A stretch of DNA of 42,879 bases. Origin: Pelagibius sp. GTDB taxonomy: Bacteria; Pseudomonadota; Alphaproteobacteria; Kiloniellales; Kiloniellaceae. Where the stretch lies: positions 1 to 42,879 of the forward strand of contig JANQMC010000173.1 of NCBI GenBank assembly GCA_028280305.1, given 5' to 3'. A program made the position numbers and the translations under genes. Every line of letters starts with the position of its first letter. Positions within the stretch are counted from its first letter, which is position 1. Below, piece after piece: positions 1-8,059 of the stretch. The notes beneath the pieces were generated by a model that saw only the letters and a list, made by a program, of their open reading frames with translations, was not told the origin of the DNA and ran no database searches.

Positions 1-710
1 CCGCACCAGCAGCGCAGGTTCAAAACGACCGCACTGTCGGCCAGGTCCGTTACCCGCACCTGTGGGGCCGGAGCGTCTTTGATCCTGTTGTCGCGCTGCA
101 GGATGCCGGGCAGCAGCGCCTGCGCTTTGGCCACATCGTCGTCGTAGCTGATGCCGACCTGCAGATCCAGACGCCGCGTTGGCAGGCGGCTGTAGTTCAC
201 GATGGCCGCATTCCAAAGCCGCGCGTTCGGCACCGAACGGTATAGGCCGTCGAAAGTCGTCAACTGGGTGACGAAAAGGCCGATCTCCTCGACGGTTCCG
301 GCCAGACCTTCGGCATCGATGTAGTCGCCGACCTGGAACGGCCGCAGGAACAGCAGCATCATGCCGGCGGCGATGTTCTGGAGCGTTCCCTGCAAGGCCA
401 GGCCCACCGCAATGCCGGCGGCGCCCAGAATGGCGATGATGCTGGTTGTCTGTACGCCGAACTGCGCCAGTACCGCGACGACCACCAGGATCAGGATGAC
501 GTAGCGCACGATGCTGGCAATCACCGGGCGCAGGGTGCGATCCATCCTCGGGGTGCGGTCGAGCAGCCGCAGCACGGCGCGCCGGGCCCAGCCCGCAAAC
601 AGCCAGCCGAGGCTGAGGATGACGATGCCGGCGACCAGATCCACGCCATAGCCGATCAGCAGGTCGCCCAGCCTCTCCAACTGCTCCAACTGTGTACCGC
701 TCAGTTCCAT
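1..710 (-). CDS. MscS-family mechanosensitive channel (3' end outside window)
   Basis: Small-conductance mechanosensitive channel that opens under membrane tension and releases solutes on osmotic downshift; inner membrane. I translated the minus strand from the ATG at 708-710; 236 codons are present and the C-terminus runs off the window start. Hydrophobic helices lie at about residues 23-40, 66-84 and 92-121. The third is the Gly/Ala-rich pore-lining helix of MscS, followed by the family motif RPFQVGDYI (123-131) and SVPN (159-162) in the beta domain. The N-terminus is short, as in basic three-helix MscS proteins. It lies 75 bp downstream of the cyclophilin gene on the same strand, separated by a strong hairpin. 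Family assignment is secure; gating properties cannot be read. Confidence 0.93.
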   Translation of the reverse strand, partial: MELSGTQLEQLERLGDLLIGYGVDLVAGIVILSLGWLFAGWARRAVLRLLDRTPRMDRTLRPVIASIVRYVILILVVVAVLAQFGVQTTSIIAILGAAGIAVGLALQGTLQNIAAGMMLLFLRPFQVGDYIDAEGLAGTVEEIGLFVTQLTTFDGLYRSVPNARLWNAAIVNYSRLPTRRLDLQVGISYDDDVAKAQALLPGILQRDNRIKDAPAPQVRVTDLADSAVVLNLRCWC

Positions 711-735
711 AGCCGGGAACGTCGATGTCTTGGGA

Positions 736-777
736 CAAGGCCGGGCGCTGTTGCGATGAACAGAGCCCGCAGCCTTG
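736..777 (-). other. Intercistronic stem-loop between cyclophilin and MscS genes
   Basis: A 16-bp interrupted stem: CAAGGC (736-741) with GCCTTG (772-777), CGGGC (742-746) with GCCCG (765-769), and CTGTT (748-752) with AACAG (759-763), closing a 6-nt loop. No U-tract follows in either direction, so it is not a classic intrinsic terminator. It may be a 3' mRNA-protecting or attenuating structure ahead of the channel gene. Confidence 0.45.
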
Positions 778-785
778 CCGGTCGG

Positions 786-1343
786 CTAGTCGACGTCGGC
801 GGCGATCCGCAGCGTGATGATCTTGTCGGGATCACGCACGGTGCCGCTCTGGTCGCTGCGCGGCGCCTTTTTGATCATGTCGACGAACTCCATCCCCTCG
901 ATCACGCGGCCCCAGACCGTGTACTGCTTGTCCAGAAAACGGGCGGGGGCAAAGGTGATGAAGAACTGGCTGTTGGCGCTGTTGGGGCTCTGCGAGCGGG
1001 CCATGCCGACGACGCCGCGCTCGAAGGGCTCGGCGGAGAACTCGGCGGGAAGGTCGGGCAGGTCCGAGCCGCCGCGCCCGGTGCCTGTGGGATCACCGGT
1101 CTGCGCCATGAAGCCCTCCATCACCCGGTGGAAGACGATGCCGTCGTAGAAGCCGTCGCGGGTCAGCTTCTTGATCTGCTCGACGTGCTGGGGCGCGAGG
1201 TCGGGCAGCATCTCAATGCGGACGATACCGTCCTTCAACTCCATGACCAGGACGTTCTCCGGGTCCGGGGCGGCTGCTGCCTCATCGATGGAAGTGGTCA
1301 TAACGAGAAATCCGATTGCGAGAAGTGAGAGGAGTGTCTTCAC
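786..1343 (-). CDS. Exported cyclophilin-type peptidyl-prolyl isomerase
   Basis: Catalyses cis-trans isomerisation of prolyl bonds, probably on proteins in the periplasm. The 185-residue product begins with a signal peptide (residues 1 to about 25, hydrophobic core LLSLLAIGFLVM, then EAAAA). The cyclophilin core follows: FHRV (71-74, with the catalytic Arg73), FMAQTGDP (78-85) and SANSQFFI (122-129). The position of the eukaryotic cyclosporin-binding Trp is Phe136, as is common in bacteria. Only one domain is present, the usual length for PpiA-like proteins. It is 52 bp downstream of icd on the same strand and may share its transcript. Substrate is unknown. Confidence 0.95.
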   Translation of the reverse strand: MKTLLSLLAIGFLVMTTSIDEAAAAPDPENVLVMELKDGIVRIEMLPDLAPQHVEQIKKLTRDGFYDGIVFHRVMEGFMAQTGDPTGTGRGGSDLPDLPAEFSAEPFERGVVGMARSQSPNSANSQFFITFAPARFLDKQYTVWGRVIEGMEFVDMIKKAPRSDQSGTVRDPDKIITLRIAADVD

Positions 1344-1395
1344 GGGGAGCGCTCCAGAAGTTTACCGGGCCCAGAATTCTGCGGGGCGGGTGGGC

Positions 1396-2610
1396 TTAAC
1401 CCATGGCCTTTTGCAGGTTTTCGTCCAGCTTGTCCATGAATTCGTCGGTGGTCAGCCACTTCTGATCCGGGGCGATCAGCAAGGCCAGGTCCTTTGTCAT
1501 GAAGCCGGATTCGACCGTGTCGATGCAGACCTTTTCCAGATCGCCGGCGAATTTCACCACATCCGGCGTCTCGTCGAAGACGCCGCGGAAATGCAGGCCG
1601 CGGGTCCAGGCAAAGATCGAGGCGATGGGGTTGGTCGAGGTCGGCTTGCCTTGCTGATGCAGGCGATAGTGACGGGTCACCGTGCCGTGGGCGGCCTCGG
1701 CCTCGATGGTCTTGCCGTCCGGGGTCATCAGCACAGAGGTCATGAGGCCGAGTGATCCGAAGCCCTGAGCCACGGTGTCCGACTGCACGTCGCCGTCGTA
1801 GTTCTTGCAGGCCCAAACGTAGCCGCCGGACCATTTCATGGCGGCGGCCACCATATCGTCGATCAGGCGGTGCTCATAGTGGATGCCCTTGGCGTCGAAG
1901 GCCTCCTTGAACTCCTTGTCGAAGGTCTCCTGAAAGATGTCCTTGAAGCGCCCGTCATAGACCTTGAGGATGGTGTTCTTGGTGGAGAGATAGACCGGCC
2001 ATCCGAGGTTCAGGCCGTAGTTCAGGCAGGCACGGGCGAAACCGCGGATCGACTCATCCAGGTTGTACATGCCCATGGCGACGCCGGGCTCGGGGAAGTC
2101 GAAGATGTCATAGGTGGTGGCCTCGCCGCCGCCTTCGGGCTGGAACGTCATGGTCAGCTTGCCCGGTCCGGGAACCTTGAAGTCGGTCGCCCGGTACTGG
2201 TCGCCGAAGGCATGGCGGCCGATGACGACCGGCTGGGTCCATCCGGGCACCAGCCGCGGCACGTTCTTCATGATGATGGGCTGACGAAAGATCGTGCCGC
2301 CGACGATGTTGCGGATCGTGCCGTTGGGCGAGCGCCACATTTTCTTGAGGCCGAACTCTTCCACGCGGGCCTCGTCCGGGGTGATGGTGGCGCATTTCAC
2401 ACCGACACGGTGCTCTTTGATAGCATTGGCCGAATCGATGGTGATCTGGTCGTTCGTCTCGTCGCGCTTCTCGACCGAGAGGTCGTAGTATTTCAGATCG
2501 ACGTCGAGATAGGGAAGGATCAGCTTTTCCTTGATCTTCTCCCAGATGATCCGTGTCATCTCGTCGCCGTCGAGTTCGACAATCGGGTTTTTGACCTTGA
2601 TTTTGCCCAT
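1396..2610 (-). CDS. icd: NADP-dependent isocitrate dehydrogenase, type II
   Basis: Oxidatively decarboxylates isocitrate to 2-oxoglutarate, making NADPH, in the TCA cycle; cytosolic homodimer. The 404-residue protein is of the eukaryote-like subfamily II common in alphaproteobacteria, not the E. coli type. Substrate residues are seen in RSPNGTIRN (93-101), Arg109 and Arg132. The catalytic pair is Tyr139 (in GDQYRATDF) and Lys211 (in STKNT). The metal-binding aspartates lie in the [10 protein letters not shown] and YDGDVQSD region. The ATG at 2610 has CGGAG 8 nt upstream. A promoter-like sequence lies about 80 bp upstream, and cyclophilin follows downstream. Confidence 0.98.
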   Translation of the reverse strand: MGKIKVKNPIVELDGDEMTRIIWEKIKEKLILPYLDVDLKYYDLSVEKRDETNDQITIDSANAIKEHRVGVKCATITPDEARVEEFGLKKMWRSPNGTIRNIVGGTIFRQPIIMKNVPRLVPGWTQPVVIGRHAFGDQYRATDFKVPGPGKLTMTFQPEGGGEATTYDIFDFPEPGVAMGMYNLDESIRGFARACLNYGLNLGWPVYLSTKNTILKVYDGRFKDIFQETFDKEFKEAFDAKGIHYEHRLIDDMVAAAMKWSGGYVWACKNYDGDVQSDTVAQGFGSLGLMTSVLMTPDGKTIEAEAAHGTVTRHYRLHQQGKPTSTNPIASIFAWTRGLHFRGVFDETPDVVKFAGDLEKVCIDTVESGFMTKDLALLIAPDQKWLTTDEFMDKLDENLQKAMG

Positions 2611-2691
2611 CTGAATTCTCCGGAAGTACTGATCTGGGATTTTCTGGCCCGGGAGGCGCCGCTGATCGGCCGGGCCGTCGATTTGCGCCGC

Positions 2692-2719
2692 AACATAGCA
2701 GGCCAGCCGGGCGGTGCAA
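2692..2719 (-). promoter_or_regulatory. Possible sigma-70 promoter for icd
   Basis: On the minus strand TTGCAC (2714-2719) and TATGTT (2692-2697) are separated by 16 bp, about 80 bp before the icd start. The -10 matches four of six consensus bases. The -35 keeps the TTG typical of alphaproteobacterial housekeeping promoters. This is sequence resemblance only. Confidence 0.38.
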
Positions 2720-2776
2720 GAGAGGGGGAGCCGGTCTGCGGCGCGGCCGGTCCCGGGCTCTTGCGCCCGCTGCAGC

Positions 2777-3361
2777 TTACATCTGCTCGATCTTGTCGGG
2801 GATCGCCGGCCGGGGCGCGCTTGCGGCTGCCGTCAGCACATCCTCCACCCGGTCGACGACCTGATAAAGCCCCGCGGTCGGACCGCGCAGGTAGCCTTCG
2901 GCGATCTGGTGATCAATCAGGCGTAGCAGCGGGTCCCAGAAGCCGTCGATATTGGCCAGCAGGATCGGCTTGTCATGCAGCTTCAACTGGCGCCAGGTGA
3001 TGATCTCGAAGGTCTCGTCCAGGGTGCCGAGACCGCCCGGCAGGGCGCAGAAGGCATCTGAGCGCTCCGCCATCATCTGTTTCCGGCTGTGCATGGAATC
3101 GACGACTATATACTCGCTGGCGCTGCGCAGGCCGACTTCCAGCACCTCCAGGTGCTCAGGAATGATACCGATGACCTTGCCGCCGGCCTCAAGTGCGCCC
3201 TCCGCTACTGCGCCCATCAGGCCGACACGGCCGCCGCCGAAGACAATGTCCACGGCATTCTGGGCAGCGAGCTGACCAAGCTTCCGGGCCGCGGCGAGAT
3301 GGCTTTCGCGGACCTGGCCGGAAGAGCCGCAGTACACGCAGAGCGCATTCAGGTTCGTCAT
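2777..3361 (-). CDS. LOG-family protein (TIGR00730), predicted nucleoside-5'-monophosphate phosphoribohydrolase
   Basis: Proteins of this family hydrolyse AMP-type or cytokinin riboside monophosphates to the free base plus ribose 5-phosphate; cytosolic Rossmann fold. The diagnostic motif PGGLGTLDE is at residues 108-116, preceded by MHSRKQMM (90-97), which supplies the conserved Arg. GGGRVGLMG (42-50) forms the phosphate loop. I start at the ATG at 3361 (194 residues) because the [14 protein letters not shown] start matches the family; an in-frame GTG directly upstream adds one residue. In bacteria the role is usually nucleotide salvage or housekeeping, and true cytokinin activation cannot be inferred. 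It is divergent from the cytochrome c' gene. Confidence 0.92.
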   Translation of the reverse strand: MTNLNALCVYCGSSGQVRESHLAAARKLGQLAAQNAVDIVFGGGRVGLMGAVAEGALEAGGKVIGIIPEHLEVLEVGLRSASEYIVVDSMHSRKQMMAERSDAFCALPGGLGTLDETFEIITWRQLKLHDKPILLANIDGFWDPLLRLIDHQIAEGYLRGPTAGLYQVVDRVEDVLTAAASAPRPAIPDKIEQM

Positions 3362-3538
3362 CACAAACTCGTTACTGTGAGGGGGCGAGGCAGGGCGCGA
3401 TTGAAATTGATTGGCGATAGGCTACTGTAATTTGGCGTCATCTTAACGCGGTCACCTTTAGCACAAGTCCGGCGGTCAGTCGCCATAGAAGGTCGCTTGG
3501 GGGATCGTCTGCGCCGCTCGCAAGACGCTTTAAGAATG

Positions 3539-3572
3539 CCCGTCAGTTCTGGGAACCCGTCAGTTCTGGGAA
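3539..3572. repeat. Perfect 17-bp tandem duplication upstream of cytochrome c' gene
   Basis: The 17-mer CCCGTCAGTTCTGGGAA occurs twice head to tail (3539-3555 and 3556-3572) without mismatch. The second copy ends 31 bp before the cytochrome c' start codon, in its 5' leader or promoter region. It is either a recent slippage duplication or a pair of protein-binding sites spaced 17 bp apart. Confidence 0.9.
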
Positions 3573-3603
3573 CAGGGCACAAACAAGCTAAGGAGCAGAT
3601 CAA

Positions 3604-4119
3604 ATGCTGAGAAAGACGATCTTTGCAGCAGCCGGCAGTCTGGCGATTGCCGCAGGGGGCTTGCTGGTTTCTGACAATCTGGTTCAGCCCGCGCAGGCGG
3701 ATGGCCACGGAGCGCAGGTGGCAGCCGTGAAAGAACGCCAAGAGGCGATGAAGGCGGTCGGTGGCAACATGAAGATCATCGCCGAATTCGTAAAAGACTC
3801 CAAAGGAACAGCCGCTGAAGCTTCGGCCGCTGCGACCAAGATCGGCGAGATTGCCACTGCAATCCCCGATGTTTTCAAGGTCGAGGCGACCCTGGAGGAA
3901 ATGGACAAAGTCGGCAAGAACCGCTCAAAGGCGAACATCTGGTCGGACTGGGACGGGTTCCTGGCGCGCGGCAAGGTGCTGGAAGAGGAGGCGGCAAAGC
4001 TGTCCGCTGTCCTTAACAGCGGTGACGCCGGTGCGATCCAGGCGCAGTTCGCCAACTTCGGCAAAGAAGGCTGCGGCGGTTGCCACAAAACCTACCGCGG
4101 CCCGAAGGTCGACGGATAA
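3604..4119 (+). CDS. Cytochrome c' (class II c-type cytochrome)
   Basis: A periplasmic four-helix-bundle haem protein. Family members bind NO or CO and are linked to nitrosative stress protection or electron transfer. The 171-residue precursor has a signal peptide ending near AQA (residues 30-32). The single haem motif CGGCH lies at 157-161, very close to the C-terminus, followed by KTYR. That placement is the hallmark of cytochrome c', and the helix VKERQEAMKAVGGNMK fits the first helix. The ATG at 3604 has AAGGAG 9 nt upstream. A strong terminator follows, so it is probably monocistronic on its 3' side. Confidence 0.95.
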   Translation: MLRKTIFAAAGSLAIAAGGLLVSDNLVQPAQADGHGAQVAAVKERQEAMKAVGGNMKIIAEFVKDSKGTAAEASAAATKIGEIATAIPDVFKVEATLEEMDKVGKNRSKANIWSDWDGFLARGKVLEEEAAKLSAVLNSGDAGAIQAQFANFGKEGCGGCHKTYRGPKVDG

Positions 4120-4150
4120 ACGCGACCGACTTCCGGATCGCGGATGAACC

Positions 4151-4186
4151 GGTGGCGGGTGCGGCTATTGCGCCCGCCACCTTTTT
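4151..4186 (+). terminator. Intrinsic terminator after cytochrome c' gene
   Basis: Arms 4151-4162 (GGTGGCGGGTGC) and 4170-4181 (GCGCCCGCCACC) form a 12-bp stem with one G-U pair and a 7-nt loop. Five T residues follow at once (4182-4186). It starts 32 bp after the cytochrome c' stop codon. Confidence 0.88.
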
Positions 4187-4240
4187 CTTGTCCGCGTCCT
4201 GTGAAAAACTGGAGCGCCTGACTTAGACGTGGGAGATCCC

Positions 4241-5158
4241 ATGCCCGGTACTCAGCTACGCGGACTGCTTGCGACCATTTTCCTCGCGCTGTTGTGCGCC
4301 TTCAGCGTCGCCTCGATCGCCTTTGGCCAGGAGAGCCAGGCGAACGGGGATGACCCCGGCACGAGTGAAGCCGTACAGCGCGGCGCCTATGTCCTGCGCG
4401 CCGCCGGCTGCTATGGTTGCCACACGGACGAGAAGGGTGGCGGTGCGCCTCTGGCCGGCGGACGTGCGCTGAAAACGCCCTTCGGCACCTTCTACAGCCC
4501 CAACATCACCCCGCACCCTGAACACGGCATTGGCGCCTGGAGCGACGCGGAGTTTCACGATGCCCTGCGCCATGGCGTTACGCCGGCGGGCGATCCCTAT
4601 TATCCGGCGTTTCCCTACACCTCCTACACCGGCATGACGGATGCGGATATCAGGGACCTGAAGGCCTATCTCTTCGCGCAGGACCCGGTTGAGACGGTCA
4701 ACAAACCGCACGAATTGGACTTTCCCTACAGCATGCGGTTCACCCTGGGCATCTGGAAGACGCTGTATTTCGAGGCCGGCGCCTTTGAGCCGGATCCGGC
4801 GCGCGAGGCTGCCTGGAACCGGGGCGCCTATCTCGTCCGCCATCTCGGCCACTGTGGCGAATGCCATAGTCCTCGGGGCTCCCTGGGGGCCGTCGACCCG
4901 GATCGCGAACTGGCTGGGAATCCGCTTGGACCCGATGGTGGCAAGGTGCCCAATCTGACACCGGCTGAAGGGGCGCTCGCCGGGTGGAGCGAATCGGACA
5001 TCGTTTGGGCGATCCGCGACGGGCTCACGCCGGAGGGGGACTACCTCAGCGACTCCATGGGTGAGGTGATCGAGCATGGCACCAGCCATCTGACTGCCGA
5101 TGACCTTTCCGCAATTGCCATATATCTCAAGAGTTTACCGCCACTTAGCGGACCATGA
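4241..5158 (+). CDS. Exported diheme c-type cytochrome
   Basis: A periplasmic electron-transfer protein with two cytochrome c domains, resembling the cytochrome subunits of membrane-linked dehydrogenases such as alcohol or gluconate dehydrogenase. I choose the ATG at 4241 (305 residues) because GGGAGA lies 5 nt before it; an in-frame GTG at 4229 has poorer spacing. A signal peptide covers residues 1 to about 30 (LLATIFLALLCAF). Haem motifs are CYGCH (57-61) and CGECH (205-209). TGM (130-132) may give the axial Met of the first haem. No dehydrogenase or oxidase gene is adjacent, so the electron donor and acceptor are unknown. Confidence 0.92.
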   Translation: MPGTQLRGLLATIFLALLCAFSVASIAFGQESQANGDDPGTSEAVQRGAYVLRAAGCYGCHTDEKGGGAPLAGGRALKTPFGTFYSPNITPHPEHGIGAWSDAEFHDALRHGVTPAGDPYYPAFPYTSYTGMTDADIRDLKAYLFAQDPVETVNKPHELDFPYSMRFTLGIWKTLYFEAGAFEPDPAREAAWNRGAYLVRHLGHCGECHSPRGSLGAVDPDRELAGNPLGPDGGKVPNLTPAEGALAGWSESDIVWAIRDGLTPEGDYLSDSMGEVIEHGTSHLTADDLSAIAIYLKSLPPLSGP

Positions 5159-5231
5159 TCCCAACCTGGACGGCATTGCGCCTCCGCCGCCCGCGTACTA
5201 GGGTGTAAGGTGGGGTATGGAGGCTAGGTAG

Positions 5232-6458
5232 TTGAATAGGCTTGTTGCTGGTCTGGGCGTCGCCGCCTTTGTCGCGGCGGTCGTCGCGGGTTACCTGCTT
5301 TTCACTGGTGAAGAGGAGGCCCCGGTCATTGCCAGTCAGCCGGCAACATCGCAGTCCGGCGGCGGGGAAACAGCCGTAGCTGCCGATGCACCGCCTCCGC
5401 AACCGCCCCAGTCCGGCGATCTCGCCGTTGCCGACGGCAATGCAGACTCTTCCACGGGGCAGTCACCAAGTGAACAACCCTCAGCCGGGCAAAGCGCCGC
5501 GCCGCAGGTGGTTTTGCGCAGCGGGCAGGATGAAGCGGCAGGACAGGATTCCGCTGCATCCGCCGGTGGGCCGACCTTCGACGTCGTAAGAGTCGAGCCG
5601 AGCGGCGACACGGTAATCGCCGGCCGTGCGGCGCCGGACAGCGAGGTCAAGGTGACATCGGCCGGGGGCGCGACCGTCGGCACGGCAAAGGCCGATGGCA
5701 GCGGGGCCTGGGCTATTGTCAGTGAACAGCCTCTGGCGCCCGGCAGCCACGAGATCGGTATCGAGGCAAAGACGCCGGACGGGCAGAAACAGCTTTCTGA
5801 GAACCTTGTGGTCGTCATGGTCCCGGAACCAAAAGCCCCTGCCGCCGGACCGTCAAACGCGGTAACGCCAAGCGGGGGGGCTGGCCAATCGTCGGATCAG
5901 CAAGGTGCTGCGAGTGTTGCGGACGACACGCCTGTGCTGGCGGTCCTGACGCCGCGTGAAGGCGGCGCCAGCAAGGTGCTGCCACAGGGGCCGGCGGAAG
6001 GCATCGCGGAGGGCGGTCTCGTTCTGGACTCTGTTGATTATAACGAGGAAGGCCGCGCCATTTTAGGTGGCCGGGCGGCGCCGGGCGCAGAGATGCTGGT
6101 CTATCTGAACAACCGCCCGATCGGCGAAGCCGTGGCAGGTGCCGACGGCCGCTGGCAGCTGACACCGGCCTCTCCGATTCTCGAAGGCTTGCATAGCCTG
6201 CGGGTCGATCAGGTGAATGCCGACGGCACGGTGGTCGCGCGGGTTGAGACACCGTTCTCGCGGGAGGCTCCAAAGCTGGCTCAGGACGACGAGGGCTATG
6301 TCATCGTTCAACCCGGCAATTCGCTCTGGCGTATCGCCCGGCGGTCTTACGGCGAAGGCTTGCAGTACACGGTGATCTATCAGGCCAACGCAGAACAGAT
6401 TCGCGATCCGGATCTGATTTATCCCGGTCAGGTCTTCACCTTACCCAGAGTGAACTGA
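5232..6458 (+). CDS. Membrane-anchored LysM-domain protein with Ig-like repeats
   Basis: Probable envelope protein that binds peptidoglycan. It starts at a TTG (5232) supported by GGAGG 8 nt upstream. A single N-terminal membrane helix covers residues 5-25. A Pro/Ser/Gln-rich linker follows (about 30-105), then two related beta-sandwich-like modules, each with a GRAAP motif (starting IAGRAAPDSEV and LGGRAAPGAEM), and a C-terminal LysM domain (about 354-408: GNSLWRIARRSYG ... IYPGQVFTLP). The order anchor, linker, Ig-like, LysM is common in alphaproteobacteria, where such proteins are annotated only as LysM peptidoglycan-binding proteins. A run of seven G at 5874-5880 is a possible slippage site before the LysM domain. 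Confidence 0.9.
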   Translation: MNRLVAGLGVAAFVAAVVAGYLLFTGEEEAPVIASQPATSQSGGGETAVAADAPPPQPPQSGDLAVADGNADSSTGQSPSEQPSAGQSAAPQVVLRSGQDEAAGQDSAASAGGPTFDVVRVEPSGDTVIAGRAAPDSEVKVTSAGGATVGTAKADGSGAWAIVSEQPLAPGSHEIGIEAKTPDGQKQLSENLVVVMVPEPKAPAAGPSNAVTPSGGAGQSSDQQGAASVADDTPVLAVLTPREGGASKVLPQGPAEGIAEGGLVLDSVDYNEEGRAILGGRAAPGAEMLVYLNNRPIGEAVAGADGRWQLTPASPILEGLHSLRVDQVNADGTVVARVETPFSREAPKLAQDDEGYVIVQPGNSLWRIARRSYGEGLQYTVIYQANAEQIRDPDLIYPGQVFTLPRVN

Positions 6459-6528
6459 AGCGCGTTGACTGAAGAGGCTCCGCTTGATGGTGCCTTGTCG
6501 GTAGGTCCGCGTTGAAGGATGGGGCGGT

Positions 6529-7257
6529 TCAGGTCTCGCCGACGGCTGCGGCCTTGGCGGCTGCGTCACCATCTTCGCCCGTCTCTTTGCTGGCTGCCTC
6601 GTCATCGGCTGCTTCGTCATCCGCCGTCTCGGCTATCGTGGCGCCTTCGTCAGAGGAAACTGTTGCAGCGACATCTTCACTCTCAGCCTCTTCCCCTTCG
6701 GCGTTTTTGGGTTCGCTTGGCCGTGGCGGGTGCAGGTTGAGCGCTTCAGCCATAAGGTCGATGTAGGGCTTGAAGTCGAGGATCAGCGCAGTCGCCGTGG
6801 CGATAACGTTCACCGCGGTTCTCGGGCTCGGCGGAGTCAGTTCGCCCTGCAAAATCATGTCCTGATTTTCGGTGAGCAGGATCTGGCCGCGGCGCAGACG
6901 ATCGGTTGCTGCCAGGACGCTCCGTGCCAGCCGGCGTCCGTCAGGCGACTGGGCGGTGTAGGGGAGCTTGCCGAGATGGGCGGTCAGACGCAGGGGCGCG
7001 TCCTTGCCGGCCAGATCTGCCTCAAAATCCAACCCACAGGCGGTAAAGCGAAAATGCAGAGGGCTGTCTTCGCGGCCATGCTGGATGTGGCCGTCCTCCC
7101 CCAAGGCGAGACTTCCCACTTCCAGAGGCAGAGCGGCCTCCGCAACCTTCTTGACCGTCGACGGTCCCGCGCTCTTTCCAGCTTCGGATTCGCTTGGCTC
7201 GTTCCCCGAGGCGTCCAAGGCACATACTCCCATTGCATCAGCCTTTTTGAGTAGCAT
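6529..7257 (-). CDS. Unknown protein with acidic Ala/Glu/Asp-rich C-terminal tail
   Basis: I do not recognise a family. From the ATG at 7257 the product has 242 residues; another ATG (7233, MGVCALDASG) is also possible, and open reading continues upstream without a convincing start signal. The middle (from VGSLALGEDGHIQHG to FKPYIDLMAEALNLHPP) looks like a compact soluble domain with a Cys (TACGLDFEADL) and a hydrophobic stretch AVNVIATATALILDF. The last 55 residues or so are low-complexity and strongly acidic, rich in Ala, Glu and Asp. No signal peptide is evident. It is divergent from psd, about 114 bp apart, and convergent with the LysM gene. Confidence 0.7.
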   Translation of the reverse strand: MLLKKADAMGVCALDASGNEPSESEAGKSAGPSTVKKVAEAALPLEVGSLALGEDGHIQHGREDSPLHFRFTACGLDFEADLAGKDAPLRLTAHLGKLPYTAQSPDGRRLARSVLAATDRLRRGQILLTENQDMILQGELTPPSPRTAVNVIATATALILDFKPYIDLMAEALNLHPPRPSEPKNAEGEEAESEDVAATVSSDEGATIAETADDEAADDEAASKETGEDGDAAAKAAAVGET

Positions 7258-7371
7258 GGGAGCCTTTAAGGATCGGTAAAGCGTTGCCGGCCTTGATTTT
7301 CGGCTGTTTGAAAGGGGGGTCCCTGGTCTATTACTGCAGATCACAAGCAAGCCACAGGGCGAGACCATCGC

Positions 7372-8058
7372 GTGTTTAGATCTGTTCTAGTGCCAATCAA
7401 CCGGGCCGGGTGGCCCTTCATTGCAGCGGCCCTGGCCCTGGCAGTTCTGCTCGGCCTGCTGTGGTCGCCGCTTTTCTGGCTTGGACTGCTGCTGGCCGGA
7501 TTTTGTACCTATTTCTTCAGAGATCCGCCGCGGGTGACTCCGAGCCGCCCCGGGCTGGTCATCGCCCCCGCAGACGGCATGGTGCAGATGATCGAACGCG
7601 CGGCGCCGCCGCCCGAGTTGGAGATGGGCGACGCCCCGCTGACGCGGATTTCGATCTTTCTCAATGTCTTCAACGTTCATGTGAATCGGGTGCCGCTGGA
7701 CGGCAAGATCTCCGGGCTTTCCTACCGGCCCGGCAAGTTCCTGAACGCCGCCCTGGATAAGGCGTCGGTCGACAACGAACGCATGTCCCTGAAGGTCACC
7801 AGCTATGACGGTGTGGATCTTGCCTTCGTTCAGATCGCCGGCTTGGTGGCGCGACGGATCATCTGCGATGTGTCGCTTGGCCAGCCTGTCAAAGCGGGGC
7901 AGGTCTTCGGCCTGATCCGTTTCGGCAGCCGCATGGATGTCTATCTTCCAGAGGGCGTCTCGCCGCTGGTGGTGCCCTACCAGACGACCATTGCAGGCGA
8001 AACCGTGATTGCCGACTTGCTGTCGCAGGAACCGGCCCGCCAGGGCGAGGAACGCTAG
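7372..8058 (+). CDS. psd: Phosphatidylserine decarboxylase
   Basis: Decarboxylates phosphatidylserine to phosphatidylethanolamine at the inner membrane, the last step of PE synthesis. It is the short form (228 residues, GTG start). An N-terminal hydrophobic segment (residues 14-48) leads into FFRDPPR (48-54). The catalytic Asp and His are probably Asp68 (in PADGM) and His103 (in VFNVHVNR). The self-cleavage site that generates the pyruvoyl cofactor is the Gly-Ser pair 185-186 in RFGSRMD. The next gene is pssA, which makes its substrate and begins one base after the psd stop codon, so the two are surely co-transcribed. Confidence 0.97.
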   Translation: MFRSVLVPINRAGWPFIAAALALAVLLGLLWSPLFWLGLLLAGFCTYFFRDPPRVTPSRPGLVIAPADGMVQMIERAAPPPELEMGDAPLTRISIFLNVFNVHVNRVPLDGKISGLSYRPGKFLNAALDKASVDNERMSLKVTSYDGVDLAFVQIAGLVARRIICDVSLGQPVKAGQVFGLIRFGSRMDVYLPEGVSPLVVPYQTTIAGETVIADLLSQEPARQGEER

Positions 8059-8059
8059 C

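Noticed and set aside
4229..4240. GTG start adding four residues to the diheme cytochrome
   Set aside because: The ATG at 4241 has GGGAGA at proper spacing, while the GTG has its nearest GGAG 14 nt away.
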